Assembly (NCBI RefSeq): GCF_000973085.1
Contig: NZ_CP011280.1
Location: 274,642 to 338,641, forward strand
DNA length: 64,000 nucleotides
Direction: 5' to 3'
Source: Sneathia vaginalis
GTDB lineage: Bacteria; Fusobacteriota; Fusobacteriia; Fusobacteriales; Leptotrichiaceae
In this document: positions 43,247-53,705 of the stretch, one piece after another
Numbering within the stretch: the stretch's first letter is position 1
Layout of the letters: every line of letters starts with the position of its first letter
Notes under the pieces: generated by a model
Told to the model about the DNA's origin: nothing
The model's input: only the letters and a program-made list of their open reading frames with translations
The model's database searches: none
Translations under genes and position numbers: made by a program

Positions 43247-45181
43247 ATGGAAAATAAAAATTATGGTTCAGATGACATAACTGTCCTTGAGGGATTAGAA
43301 GCTGTTAGAAAAAGACCAGGTATGTATATAGGAACAACATCATCAAGAGGTTTACATCATCTAGTGTGGGAAACAGTAGATAATAGTATAGATGAAGCAT
43401 TAGCTGGCTATTGTGATACTATAATTGTTAGAATGTTAGAAGATAATTACATAGAAGTTGAAGATAATGGACGTGGTATTCCTATTGATATGCATAAGAC
43501 TGGTAGACCAACACTTGAAGTAGTAATGACAATACTTCATGCTGGTGGGAAGTTTAATGACAAAAATTACACTTACTCAGGTGGACTACATGGAGTAGGA
43601 GTTTCTGTAGTTAATGCGTTATCAACAAATTTGATTGCAACTGTTACAAGAGATGGAAAAATAGTAAGACAAACATTTTCAAAAGGTAAGCCTACTACAG
43701 ATTGTACACAAATAGGTACAGCAAGTCTTGATAAACATGGGACAATAATCAGATTTAGACCTGATGAAGAAATATTTGAAGAAGTTCTATTTGAATATAA
43801 TATACTAAAAGAAAGATTAAAAGAACTAGCATATCTTAATACAGGATTAAAGATAATATTAAGAGATGAAAGAGATTTAGAAAGCATAAAAGAAGAAGTA
43901 TTCCATTTTGAAGGTGGAATAAAAGATTATGTTGGAGAATTAATTAGTGATGATAAGGTAATATCACCAATAATCTACATGAAAGATAATGCAAAAATAA
44001 CTGGTGGTAAGATTGTTGAAGTTGAAATAGCTCTTGCTTATAGAGAAAATACACAAGCAATAGTGGAACACTCATTTGTAAATAATATTAATACATATGA
44101 TGGTGGTACACATGTTCAAGGATTTAGAACAGCTTTAACAAGAACAGTTAATGATGTTGCAAAGAAATTAAATTTACTAAAAGATAAAAAAGATGAAAAT
44201 CTACAAGGTTCAGATGTTAGAGAAGGTATCGTTAGTGTTATAAACATAAAATTCCCTGAACCACAATTTGAAAGTCAAACAAAATCAAAATTAGGAAGTA
44301 GTGAAGCTCAATCAGCAGTTTCTAGTGTAGTTAATAATAAATTAAAACTATACTTAGAAGACCATCCTAAAGAAGCAACAGCTATAATAGAAAAGATGAT
44401 AATATCTAAAAAAGCTAGAGAAGCTGCAAAAAATGCAAGAAACAACATATTAAGAAAAAATCCATTAGAAATAGGGTCACTACCAGGTAAGTTAGCAGAT
44501 TGTTCATCTAAAAAGAGTGAAGAATGCGAAATTTACATAGTCGAAGGAGATTCAGCTGGTGGATCAGCTAAACAAGGAAGAGATAGAAAAATTCAAGCTA
44601 TACTACCACTTAGAGGTAAGATATTAAATGTTGAAAAAGCTGTATTACATAAGATGCTAGAAAACAATGAAATAAAAGCTATGGTTACAGCATTTGGTAC
44701 TAATATAGGTGATAATTTTGATATTTCAAAATTAAGATATGGTAAGATAATAATAATGACAGATGCTGATGTTGATGGAGCACATATTAGAACATTGATG
44801 TTAACATTCTTCTTTAGATATTTAAGAGAATTAATTAATCAAGGTCATATATATATAGCACAACCACCTTTATACAAAGTACAAGTAGCAAAGAAAATAA
44901 AATACGCATATTCAGATGACGAATTAAAGAAAATAACAGGTGTTTTAGAAGAAGAAAGTAAAAAATATACTATACAAAGATATAAAGGGTTAGGAGAAAT
45001 GAATCCTGAACAATTATGGGAAACAACTATGGATCCAGAAAATAGAACATTACTTAAGGTAACATTAGAAAATGCAAGTTATGCAGACAAGATGTTTAAC
45101 ATATTAATGGGAGATAAAGTAGAGCCAAGAAGACAATTTATAGAAGAACATGCAAAACATGTTAAAAACTTGGATATTTAG
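43247..45181 (+). CDS. gyrB: DNA gyrase subunit B
   Basis: The ATPase subunit of the enzyme that introduces negative supercoils. 644 residues: GHKL ATPase domain with WETVDNSIDEALAG and the GGLHGVGVSVVNAL lid motif, transducer domain, TOPRIM with EGDSAGGSAKQGRDRK and DADVDGAHI, and the C-terminal gyrase tail ending HAKHVKNLDI. It is the short Gram-positive-type length, without the 170-residue insertion of E. coli GyrB. AGAAG-type site before ATG 43247. It heads an operon with gyrA 9 bases downstream. Confidence 0.97.
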   Translation: MENKNYGSDDITVLEGLEAVRKRPGMYIGTTSSRGLHHLVWETVDNSIDEALAGYCDTIIVRMLEDNYIEVEDNGRGIPIDMHKTGRPTLEVVMTILHAGGKFNDKNYTYSGGLHGVGVSVVNALSTNLIATVTRDGKIVRQTFSKGKPTTDCTQIGTASLDKHGTIIRFRPDEEIFEEVLFEYNILKERLKELAYLNTGLKIILRDERDLESIKEEVFHFEGGIKDYVGELISDDKVISPIIYMKDNAKITGGKIVEVEIALAYRENTQAIVEHSFVNNINTYDGGTHVQGFRTALTRTVNDVAKKLNLLKDKKDENLQGSDVREGIVSVINIKFPEPQFESQTKSKLGSSEAQSAVSSVVNNKLKLYLEDHPKEATAIIEKMIISKKAREAAKNARNNILRKNPLEIGSLPGKLADCSSKKSEECEIYIVEGDSAGGSAKQGRDRKIQAILPLRGKILNVEKAVLHKMLENNEIKAMVTAFGTNIGDNFDISKLRYGKIIIMTDADVDGAHIRTLMLTFFFRYLRELINQGHIYIAQPPLYKVQVAKKIKYAYSDDELKKITGVLEEESKKYTIQRYKGLGEMNPEQLWETTMDPENRTLLKVTLENASYADKMFNILMGDKVEPRRQFIEEHAKHVKNLDI

Positions 45182-45190
45182 GAGAAGATA

Positions 45191-47683
45191 ATGAACGAAA
45201 ATGATGAAAATAACAAAAGAGTAGACGAGGTTATGGACACGTCTAAAAAGGAACAAGAAATCCCTATATTCATAGAAGATGAAATAAAATCATCATATCT
45301 TGATTATTCTATGAGTGTCATAGTTTCACGTGCATTACCAGATGTACGTGATGGTCTTAAGCCAGTGCATAGAAGAGTCTTGTTTGCTATGAATGATATG
45401 GGAATGACATACAATAGTCCATATAAAAAATCAGCAAGAATTGTTGGGGAAGTTTTAGGTAAGTACCACCCACATGGTGATACTGCTGTATACAATACAA
45501 TGGTAAGAATGGCACAAGATTTTAATAGTAGATATATGCTAGTTGATGGACATGGGAATTTTGGTTCAGTTGACGGAGACTCAGCAGCAGCTATGAGATA
45601 TACTGAAGCAAGAATGGCAAAGATTGCTAATGAAATGCTTTTAGATATCAATAAAAATACTATAGACTTTAGAAAAAACTTTGATGAAACTCTAGATGAA
45701 CCAGTTGTATTACCAGCAAAATTACCTAACTTACTAGTAAATGGTACAACAGGTATAGCAGTAGGTATGGCTACAAATATACCTCCACATAATCTAGCAG
45801 AAGTTTGTGATGGTATAGTTTCATTAATAGATAATAGAGATATAACTATAGATGAATTAATAGAACATATTAAAGGACCTGACTTTCCAACTGGAGGTAT
45901 AATAAATGGTAAACAAGGTATTTATGATGCTTACAGAACAGGTAGAGGTAAGGTACAAGTTGCAGGTAAGGTAGATATACAAACAAATGCACATGGTAAA
46001 TCAAGCATAATAATTACAGAAATACCTTATCAAGTTAATAAGGCAAAGCTAGTTGAAAAAATAGCAGAACTATACAGACAAAAGAAAATTACAGGTATAA
46101 CAGATATTAGAGATGAATCAAATAAACATGGAATAAGAATAGTAATAGATGTTAAGAAAAATGAAGAACCTGAATTAATCTTAAATATGCTATATAAATA
46201 CACAGATTTACAAACAACATTTGGTGTAATAATGTTAGCGTTAGTTAATAATGTGCCTAAAGTACTAAATTTAAAACAAATACTATCTAAGTATCTAGAA
46301 CATAGATATGAAGTTGTAGAAAGAAGAACTAAATTTGATCTTGATAAGGCTAAGAGAAGAGCTCATATTTTAGAAGGATTTAGAATAGCATTAGATAACA
46401 TTGATGAAATAATTAAATTAATTAAATCATCTAAAGATGCTAATATTGCAAAAGATAGATTGATGAGTGAATTTATGTTCTCAGAAATACAAGCTAAATC
46501 TATACTAGACATGAGATTACAAAGACTAACAGGACTTGAAAGAGATAAGATAGAACAAGAATATAGTGAATTACTAGCACTAATTGAGGAGTTAGAAGAA
46601 ATTTTACAAAGTTCAGATAAGAAGTATGAAATAATAAAACAAGAAGTATTAGAATTAAAAACTAATTATGGAGATAAAAGAAGAACAGAAATACAAAATA
46701 AGCGTAATGAAATTGATGCAGAAGATTTAATAAAAGAAGAAGATGTAGTTGTAACTATAACTAACAAAGGGTACGTTAAAAGAATAACTACTGCTTCATA
46801 TAAGTCACAAAGAAGAGGTGGAGTTGGAGTAAATTCAATTAACACAGTGGAAGATGATGAAGTAAGTGACATATATACAGTTAAAACTCTAGATAGATTA
46901 TTAGTCTTCACTGATAAAGGTAAAGCATATAGTATAAAAGTATATGAAATACCAGAAGCAAGTAAACAAGCAAGAGGAAGATTAATTAGTAATATAATAA
47001 ATCTTGGAGAAAATGAAAATGTAAGTGCAATACTTAATACTTCAGGTTCAAATGAAAATTCACAAATTTTAATAGTTACAAGAAAAGGTATAGCTAAGAA
47101 GATGGATATTAAGCTATTTATGAATATTAATAAATCAGGTATAAGAGCAATAACTCTTAAAGAAGATGATGAATTAGTATTTACAGATATATGTAGCGAA
47201 GAAAATGAAGTGTTTGTTGCAACAAAGAAGGGTCTTGCTATAAGATTTGAGTCTAAAGATATTCGTGCTATGGGACGTAGTGCAAGTGGAGTAAGAGCAA
47301 TTAAATTAAATAAAGACGATATAGTAGCAAGTGCATGTATTGTAGATAAAAATAAGAAAAATGAAGTATTAACTGTAACTAGTGAAGGTTATGGAAAAAG
47401 AACTGATATAGAAGAGTATAAGGTTCAAAATAGAGGTGGAAAGGGATTAAAGAACTTTAAGATAACACCTAAAACAGGAGATATAGTAAGTTCTATACTA
47501 GTAGATGATAGTGTTAAAGAAATAATGCTAATAACTAAAGAAGGAACATTAATAAGAACAAAAATAAATGAAATTTCAAAAATTAGTAGATCTACATCAG
47601 GAGTTAGAATTATGAAACCTAAGAATGATGATGTTGTAACTTCAGTTGCATTAGCACCAGAAGGAGAGGAAGAAAATGACTAA
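45191..47683 (+). CDS. gyrA: DNA gyrase subunit A with Thr/Asn at the quinolone positions
   Basis: The DNA-cleaving subunit, 830 residues. The breakage-reunion domain has catalytic Tyr137 in MRYTEARM, then a coiled coil (about 380-480), and a C-terminal six-bladed beta-pinwheel from about 515. Its gyrase box is QRRGGVG, which separates it from ParC. In the quinolone-resistance region the motif is [12 protein letters not shown]. coli Ser83 is Thr98 and Asp87 is Asn102. It has a 25-residue polar N-terminal extension. Its stop overlaps the next gene by 8 bases. Confidence 0.97.
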   Translation: MNENDENNKRVDEVMDTSKKEQEIPIFIEDEIKSSYLDYSMSVIVSRALPDVRDGLKPVHRRVLFAMNDMGMTYNSPYKKSARIVGEVLGKYHPHGDTAVYNTMVRMAQDFNSRYMLVDGHGNFGSVDGDSAAAMRYTEARMAKIANEMLLDINKNTIDFRKNFDETLDEPVVLPAKLPNLLVNGTTGIAVGMATNIPPHNLAEVCDGIVSLIDNRDITIDELIEHIKGPDFPTGGIINGKQGIYDAYRTGRGKVQVAGKVDIQTNAHGKSSIIITEIPYQVNKAKLVEKIAELYRQKKITGITDIRDESNKHGIRIVIDVKKNEEPELILNMLYKYTDLQTTFGVIMLALVNNVPKVLNLKQILSKYLEHRYEVVERRTKFDLDKAKRRAHILEGFRIALDNIDEIIKLIKSSKDANIAKDRLMSEFMFSEIQAKSILDMRLQRLTGLERDKIEQEYSELLALIEELEEILQSSDKKYEIIKQEVLELKTNYGDKRRTEIQNKRNEIDAEDLIKEEDVVVTITNKGYVKRITTASYKSQRRGGVGVNSINTVEDDEVSDIYTVKTLDRLLVFTDKGKAYSIKVYEIPEASKQARGRLISNIINLGENENVSAILNTSGSNENSQILIVTRKGIAKKMDIKLFMNINKSGIRAITLKEDDELVFTDICSEENEVFVATKKGLAIRFESKDIRAMGRSASGVRAIKLNKDDIVASACIVDKNKKNEVLTVTSEGYGKRTDIEEYKVQNRGGKGLKNFKITPKTGDIVSSILVDDSVKEIMLITKEGTLIRTKINEISKISRSTSGVRIMKPKNDDVVTSVALAPEGEEEND

Positions 47684-48437
47684 AAAAAGATTTCTATTTC
47701 TATTAACTAGTGAAGAGGAAATGGAAAAAGCAAGTAAGTTTTCAGAAGCTGTAAGAAAAAAGCTAAATGATGTTGATGTGATAGCTCTTTATGTTAAAGA
47801 TGTTATGAAATATGAAATGTTTTTAAATAACATGAATGGTTATGGTATACAAAGTCCAGCATCTATGGTTGTTGAAGAATACAGAGAAATAGAGACTAAA
47901 GTGTATGAAAAAATAAAGAAAAAAGCTGTAGAATATTTTGATAAAGTCTATAGTAAAGAAGGAGACACACACGAAGTCTTATTAGAAGAAATGAAGGCAT
48001 ATGATGCACTAGTAGTTGTTAAATCTGAAGATTTAACACCAGCTATGAAAAATCTTTTAAGAGATCACTATAAACCATTAATAATTTTAGGAGATAAAAA
48101 AGAATATTCAATAGACAAAATACTTATGCTAAATGATGGAGGATATAAGGTAAATAAATCTATATTTGCCTTCTTCCACTTGTTTGGTGAACAAAATATT
48201 GATGTATTAAGAGTAAATATAAATGAGACAAATAGATTAACTGAAAGATTTGGAAATGTTTGTAATGTAATAGATGAAACTAGTGATGATGTTTATTCTA
48301 CAATAATGGAATATGTACCTAAATATGATATGGTAATTATTGGAGAATTAAGATTTACTGTTTTATTTGAAAGATTAACAGGACAAACTGGTATAAAAAT
48401 AATTGAAAATACAGATACTACAATATTTATGGGGTGA
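47676..48437 (+). CDS. Uncharacterised protein, possibly tandem universal-stress-protein fold
   Basis: A soluble protein of 253 residues with two alpha/beta halves. The first contains [20 protein letters not shown]. The second contains [21 protein letters not shown] and ends YDMVIIGEL...[15 protein letters not shown], in the style of Usp domains. The Usp ATP-binding GxxG-GS/T motif is not seen. It is placed between gyrA (8-base overlap) and a membrane-protein gene. Function unknown; Usp assignment is by overall pattern only. Confidence 0.6.
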   Translation: MTKKRFLFLLTSEEEMEKASKFSEAVRKKLNDVDVIALYVKDVMKYEMFLNNMNGYGIQSPASMVVEEYREIETKVYEKIKKKAVEYFDKVYSKEGDTHEVLLEEMKAYDALVVVKSEDLTPAMKNLLRDHYKPLIILGDKKEYSIDKILMLNDGGYKVNKSIFAFFHLFGEQNIDVLRVNINETNRLTERFGNVCNVIDETSDDVYSTIMEYVPKYDMVIIGELRFTVLFERLTGQTGIKIIENTDTTIFMG

Positions 48438-48442
48438 TTATT

Positions 48443-49792
48443 TTGGAAGATAAAAATTTACATGTTAAATTATCTGTAAAAGTTTTTGAGACTATAATTT
48501 CATGGTTATTAGGTTTTAATTTTTTAATAGCAATATTGCTATTTTTCAAAGGTTTAAAAATATTTAATATGTTACATAAGAGCTTAACATTAAGCTCTTC
48601 ATTTGTTGATTTAGTAACAGTTTTAGTTAAAAATGATGGTGAATTAAAAGGCTTACAAAAACTGATGGAAATTTATCACATTTTCACTATTATAACTGTA
48701 ATAGTGGTAGCGATATTTATAATAATAAGGCTTGCTAGAAGAGAACAAGATAAATTACTTAAATTTATGTATATAATAATGATAAGCTTTATAATCTTTG
48801 CAAACTTTTTAATATATTTAACTAATGACCTATTTTATGCATTAAAGAGCATAAATGAAAGAATATATACACAAGAATTATCTAAAGTTTTGCACCTTTT
48901 ACAAAAAATGCAAAATATTAAAGATACAAGATATATAATATTAATTACGTTTGGAATAACAATGCTATTAGGTTTAGTATCAATAATAGTATATATATAT
49001 GAGGTTGTTCAAAAGAAAGATGAAGTATTTTTCCCAAGACTAAATCGTTTCCTATACTTACTACCAATACTAGTGTTTATTGTATTAGCGGTATCAAGAT
49101 ATACTGTAATTAAAAATTCAAGTGTAATAAAACCATTTGATTACTATATCCTAGGATATGACATAGATGAAAAGAATAACATAATACCTGTGTCTTATGT
49201 TAATAATAAGAAAATAGAAGAAAAATACCTAGATCCATATATAGCTAATTTCCTAGAAAAAGGATTAGCATTTGATATACAAAAAGAAGATAGAACTTTA
49301 GAAAAAAATAAGAGTATGAAAGTTTCAATTTCATATAATGTAGATCAAGCCAATGAATTGGGATTAAAGATAAAAGGTATAATAGGTTATGTAAAGAATA
49401 AGGATAAACCTGAACTGCTAAAAGATGTTAAGAAATTAAATAAAAAGTCACTCTTACACTTATTGAAAAAATATGAAATTAAATATATAAATAAGAATAA
49501 GAATGATGATATGTGTGGATATTATTATGGCACTGATAGAAATAATAATATTGAAGTGTTTGTCATATCAAAGGTAAATACAGATACTATACCATTAAAA
49601 TACAAACTAAGAATGCAACCTACAAATAGTGTCTTTGTATATCAAATACTTTATTTAGGTAATGTATTTATAAACCAAAAAGGAGATGCTATGGGCTATA
49701 CAGCTATTAATAACGAAAATGGTGTCTTATACGAAGGAGATAAACAACTAATTAATGAATATTTAAAAGAAAGTAAGATATCAAAATTTTAG
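48443..49792 (+). CDS. Membrane protein of unknown function with large C-terminal soluble domain
   Basis: About 449 residues. Four hydrophobic spans are seen at roughly 17-40, 80-98, 106-127 and 165-190, a fifth near 205-222, then a soluble part of about 220 residues beginning PFDYYILGYDIDEKNN. I do not recognise a family. TTG 48443 is chosen because GGGGTGAT (48431-48438) lies 4 bases upstream; the GTG at 48434 is part of that site and inside the previous stop. Its position between the Usp-like gene and pheS in a gyrase-led operon looks lineage-specific. Confidence 0.72.
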   Translation: MEDKNLHVKLSVKVFETIISWLLGFNFLIAILLFFKGLKIFNMLHKSLTLSSSFVDLVTVLVKNDGELKGLQKLMEIYHIFTIITVIVVAIFIIIRLARREQDKLLKFMYIIMISFIIFANFLIYLTNDLFYALKSINERIYTQELSKVLHLLQKMQNIKDTRYIILITFGITMLLGLVSIIVYIYEVVQKKDEVFFPRLNRFLYLLPILVFIVLAVSRYTVIKNSSVIKPFDYYILGYDIDEKNNIIPVSYVNNKKIEEKYLDPYIANFLEKGLAFDIQKEDRTLEKNKSMKVSISYNVDQANELGLKIKGIIGYVKNKDKPELLKDVKKLNKKSLLHLLKKYEIKYINKNKNDDMCGYYYGTDRNNNIEVFVISKVNTDTIPLKYKLRMQPTNSVFVYQILYLGNVFINQKGDAMGYTAINNENGVLYEGDKQLINEYLKESKISKF

Positions 49793-49807
49793 TAAGAAGG
49801 GATAAAA

Positions 49808-50824
49808 ATGGAAGATAAAATTACAAAAATAGAAGAACAAATTTTAAAAGAACTAAAAAATGTAATTAGTCTTGATAAGTTAAATGAAGTTAGGGTAAAA
49901 GCCTTAGGTAAAAAAAGTGAATTTAGTATGCTTTTAAAAGAAATGGTTAACCTTAGTGGAGATGAAAGAAAAGAATTAGGTAAAAGAATAAATGAAACAA
50001 AAAATTTAATCAAGGATAGAATTGATGAGGCAGCACTTAATATTAAAGAAAATATAAAGAAAGAAAGAATTAAAAGAGAAAGTATAGATATTAGCTTGCC
50101 AGGTAAAAAACAAAATCATGGAAGCTTACATCCAATTACAAAAACAGTTTTGGAAATTAAGTCTATTGTTTCTGAAATGGGATTTGATATATCAGATGGA
50201 CCAGAAGTTGAATTAGTGAAATATAATTTTGATGCATTAAATATACCTAAAACACACCCTTCAAGAGAAAAAACAGATACTTTCTATATTACAGATGAAG
50301 TAGTTCTAAGAACACAAACTTCACCTATGCAAATTAGATATATGCTAGAACATAAACCACCATTTAGAATGATTTCATTAGGTAAAGTATATAGACCAGA
50401 CTATGATGTCTCTCATACTCCTATGTTCCACCAAGTAGAAGGTTTAATGGTTGGTGAAGATGTATCATTTGCTAACTTTAAAGCAATGTTAGAATTAATA
50501 GTAAAAAGAATATTTGGTCAAGAAAGAAAAGTAAGATTTAGACCTCATTTCTTCCCATTTACAGAACCTAGTGCAGAAATGGACGTAGAATGTGGTGTAT
50601 GTAAAGGTAAAGGATGTAGAGTTTGTAAAAACAGCGGTTGGCTTGAAATTTTAGGTAGTGGTATGGTTAATCCTAAAGTATTAGAAGCTGGAGGAATAGA
50701 CCCTAAAAAATATCAAGGTTTTGCATTTGGAATAGGGCTTGAAAGAGTAACAATGCTAAAATATGGTATAGATGATTTGAGAGCATTTTTTGAAAATGAT
50801 ATTAGATTCTTGGAACAATTTTAG
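49808..50824 (+). CDS. pheS: Phenylalanyl-tRNA synthetase alpha subunit
   Basis: The catalytic subunit of 338 residues. An N-terminal coiled coil (1-85) contacts the tRNA, motif 2 is around FRMISLGKVYRPDYDVSHTPMFHQVEGL, and motif 3 is FAFGIGLERVTMLKYGIDDLR. A CxxC-like cluster CGVCKGKGCRVC occurs near residue 263, as in many bacterial PheS. AGAAGGG site before ATG 49808. Forms an (alpha-beta)2 enzyme with the next gene. Confidence 0.97.
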   Translation: MEDKITKIEEQILKELKNVISLDKLNEVRVKALGKKSEFSMLLKEMVNLSGDERKELGKRINETKNLIKDRIDEAALNIKENIKKERIKRESIDISLPGKKQNHGSLHPITKTVLEIKSIVSEMGFDISDGPEVELVKYNFDALNIPKTHPSREKTDTFYITDEVVLRTQTSPMQIRYMLEHKPPFRMISLGKVYRPDYDVSHTPMFHQVEGLMVGEDVSFANFKAMLELIVKRIFGQERKVRFRPHFFPFTEPSAEMDVECGVCKGKGCRVCKNSGWLEILGSGMVNPKVLEAGGIDPKKYQGFAFGIGLERVTMLKYGIDDLRAFFENDIRFLEQF

Positions 50825-50836
50825 GGGGTATTAAAA

Positions 50837-53197
50837 ATGTTAATTTCATTAAATTGGTTAAATGAATATGTAGATATAAAGGATAAGAGTACTAGCGAAT
50901 TAGAAAACGCTTTAACCATGATAGGACAAGAAGTAGAAAAAATTGAAGTTAAATACGATTACTTAAAAACAGTAGTAACTGCAAAAATTGTAGAATACAG
51001 TAAAGTAGAAAATTCAGATCACTTAACTTTATGCAAAGTAGATACTGGTGATGAAATATTACAAGTAATATGCGGAGCACCTAATCATAAATTAGGAGAT
51101 ATAGTATGTCTTGCTAAAATAGGTACAAAATTAGATGAAGATTTTGAAATAAAGAAGGGTAAGATAAGAGGAATTGAATCTTACGGTATGCTATGTTCTA
51201 TGAAAGAATTAAAGTTAGGTGAAGAATCTGATGGGATAATAATACTTCCTCAAGACACAAAATTAGGTGTACCTTTAAGTGAATATTTCGGTAAGAGTGA
51301 TACAGTATTTGAATTAGAAATTACTCCTAATAGACCTGATTGCTTATCATATTTAGGTATAGCAAGAGAATTGAGTGCTTACTACAACATAGAACTTAAA
51401 AAACCACAAATTAGTATAAATGAATGTAGTGAAGATATAGACTATAAGGTGAAGATTCAAGATCCTACATTATCAAATAGATATTTAGTTAGAATAATCA
51501 AAGGAATACAAGTTAAAGAAAGTCCTGAGTGGTTAAAAGATAGACTTGAAGTATTAGGAATTAAGAGTATTAATAATATAGTGGATATATCAAATTATGT
51601 AATGTTAGAACTAGGACAACCTAATCATATATATGATTTAGATAAATTAGCAAGTAGTCTAGAAATTAGAAGAGCAAACGATAAAGAACATTTTGTTTGT
51701 TTAGATGGAAAAGAAATTGACCTAACAAATGAAGATATAGTTGTAACTTCAAATGATAAGCCAGTTTGCCTAGCAGGTGTTATGGGTGGTTTAGATACTA
51801 GTGTGACATCAGAAACAAAAAATATATTAATTGAAACAGCACATTTTGAAAATATAATGGTTAGAAGAAGTTCAAGACGTCATGCTATCTTCACAGAATC
51901 ATCATATAGATTCGAAAGATGGGTAGATACAATATCACTTGATAATGCTTCAAGAAGAATAGCACAATTAGTAGAACAATTAGCTGGGGGCAACTTACAA
52001 AAAGGCTATGTAGAAGATTATACTCATAAGCCAGAATTACCTACATCAACTTTAGAATTATCAAAATTAGCTAAGTTTATTGGTAAAGTAGTTCCAAAGG
52101 ATAAAGTTTTAGATATATTTAAAAAGCTTGAAATAAAGGTAGAAGATAAGGGTGAACAATTAGTATTAACACCTCCATGCTTTAGATCTGACTTATTAGT
52201 CCCACAAGACTATTATGAAGAAGTAATAAGAATGTATGGTTTTGATAATATAGAAAATATATTACCTAAGTTAGATATTAAAAAAGATCTATTAATGGAT
52301 AATACAAAATTAAATTGTGATGTAAAATTAATACTAGCATCATTAGGATTAAGAGAAGTAATAAACTATAGCTTCATACCTAAAGTAGCATTTGGACAAA
52401 TAAAATGTGATGAAAAGGATTTAATAGAAATTTCAAATCCAATAACTGAAGACTTTGCAGTAATGAGACCTACATTTATGTATAGTTTAATAAAAAATGC
52501 AGTAGATAACTTTAATAGAAGTGTGCAAAGAATACATTTCTTTGAAGTAGGTAGAGCCTTTGTTGAAGGAAAAGAACTTACAAAAATAGGTATAATATTA
52601 TCTGGTACAAAACAAAAGGATATATATAACGCTGAAACACAATATGATTTTTATGATATGAAGGGAATAGTAGAAGAACTATTTACTAGATTAAATATAA
52701 AGTCATATACAATTACAAGAAGTGAAAATAAGAGCTTACATGGTGGAAGATCAGCAGATATTTATGTAGGTAAAAATCTTTTAGGTTCATTTGGACAAAT
52801 ACATCCAGACCTAGAAGAAACATTCAATTTAGAAGGTAAGTCTACTATATACTGTGAACTAAACTTAGATGAAATGAAGAAATATATAAGTAAAAACTTT
52901 AAATACAATACACTAAGTAAGTATCAATTAGTTACAAGAGATATTGCATTTGCTGTAACAGAAGATACTATGGTAGGTAATGTTATTAAATCTATCGAAA
53001 AAATAGATAAGTTAGTTAAAAAAGTTGAATTATTCGATGTATATAAGGGAATAGGTGTAAGCAGTGGATATAAGAGCTTTGCTATAAAAATATATATGAT
53101 AGATAATGAAAAGACTTTATCAGAAAATGAAATAAATAAAGTAATAGAAAAGATAAAAAATAAGGTAATAAACCAATATGGTGCAAGCGTAAGATAG
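50837..53197 (+). CDS. pheT: Phenylalanyl-tRNA synthetase beta subunit
   Basis: 786 residues with the full bacterial domain order: B1/EMAP tRNA-binding domain (about 40-150, VENSDHLTLCKVDTGDE), B3/B4 editing domain (about 210-370), B5 DNA-binding-like domain (about 405-475), catalytic-like core (to about 690) and the C-terminal ferredoxin-fold anticodon-binding domain (SKYQLVTRDIAFAV onward). AGGGGG site before ATG 50837. Confidence 0.97.
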   Translation: MLISLNWLNEYVDIKDKSTSELENALTMIGQEVEKIEVKYDYLKTVVTAKIVEYSKVENSDHLTLCKVDTGDEILQVICGAPNHKLGDIVCLAKIGTKLDEDFEIKKGKIRGIESYGMLCSMKELKLGEESDGIIILPQDTKLGVPLSEYFGKSDTVFELEITPNRPDCLSYLGIARELSAYYNIELKKPQISINECSEDIDYKVKIQDPTLSNRYLVRIIKGIQVKESPEWLKDRLEVLGIKSINNIVDISNYVMLELGQPNHIYDLDKLASSLEIRRANDKEHFVCLDGKEIDLTNEDIVVTSNDKPVCLAGVMGGLDTSVTSETKNILIETAHFENIMVRRSSRRHAIFTESSYRFERWVDTISLDNASRRIAQLVEQLAGGNLQKGYVEDYTHKPELPTSTLELSKLAKFIGKVVPKDKVLDIFKKLEIKVEDKGEQLVLTPPCFRSDLLVPQDYYEEVIRMYGFDNIENILPKLDIKKDLLMDNTKLNCDVKLILASLGLREVINYSFIPKVAFGQIKCDEKDLIEISNPITEDFAVMRPTFMYSLIKNAVDNFNRSVQRIHFFEVGRAFVEGKELTKIGIILSGTKQKDIYNAETQYDFYDMKGIVEELFTRLNIKSYTITRSENKSLHGGRSADIYVGKNLLGSFGQIHPDLEETFNLEGKSTIYCELNLDEMKKYISKNFKYNTLSKYQLVTRDIAFAVTEDTMVGNVIKSIEKIDKLVKKVELFDVYKGIGVSSGYKSFAIKIYMIDNEKTLSENEINKVIEKIKNKVINQYGASVR

Positions 53198-53209
53198 AAG
53201 GTGAATAGT

Positions 53210-53701
53210 ATGAAAAAAATATTATCTAGTTTAGTGTTGATATTGTCTATTATGGCATGTTCAATGGGGCCTAGAAAGGTATATTTATCAAATGGAGAAA
53301 TAAATACATTTGCAACTAAGAAAATTAATGTTTCTGCAAATGCAATAGTTGGTAATGTAAGGTTAAGAAATAATAATACTATGGTTAAAAATGGATACAT
53401 TTATTCAGATATAAACTATAGTTGTAAGATACTAGGTGGAGCTTTAGCTAATGTTGAAGGTATTGTGAAGATAAAATATGAATTAGAAGTAGTGGATAAT
53501 AAGTTGTTTATAAAATCACCAGAATTACTTTCAATAAAGACAAATAATAATCTAATACCAGATTCAACTGTTAGACAAGCAGTCTCTAGTATTGTAGTCA
53601 ACACATTAGAATTAAAAGAACTACATGACTTTAGAGAAAATCATGTTGTAGTAAAAGATATTGTAATAGGATCAAATAATATATTATTAGTAACGGAGTA
53701 A
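53210..53701 (+). CDS. Lipoprotein, possibly DUF1439/YceB-like
   Basis: 163 residues with a lipoprotein signal (KKILSSLVLILSIMAC, lipid-modified Cys17). The mature part is beta-rich, with a middle VVDNKLFIKSPELLSIK and a helix SSIVVNTLELKEL near the end; this general pattern recalls DUF1439 lipoproteins but is not conclusive. ATG 53210 is chosen over GTG 53201 by spacing to GAAGGTGA. It lies between pheT and pepF in the same operon. No function is proposed. Confidence 0.78.
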   Translation: MKKILSSLVLILSIMACSMGPRKVYLSNGEINTFATKKINVSANAIVGNVRLRNNNTMVKNGYIYSDINYSCKILGGALANVEGIVKIKYELEVVDNKLFIKSPELLSIKTNNNLIPDSTVRQAVSSIVVNTLELKELHDFRENHVVVKDIVIGSNNILLVTE

Positions 53702-53705
53702 GTAA

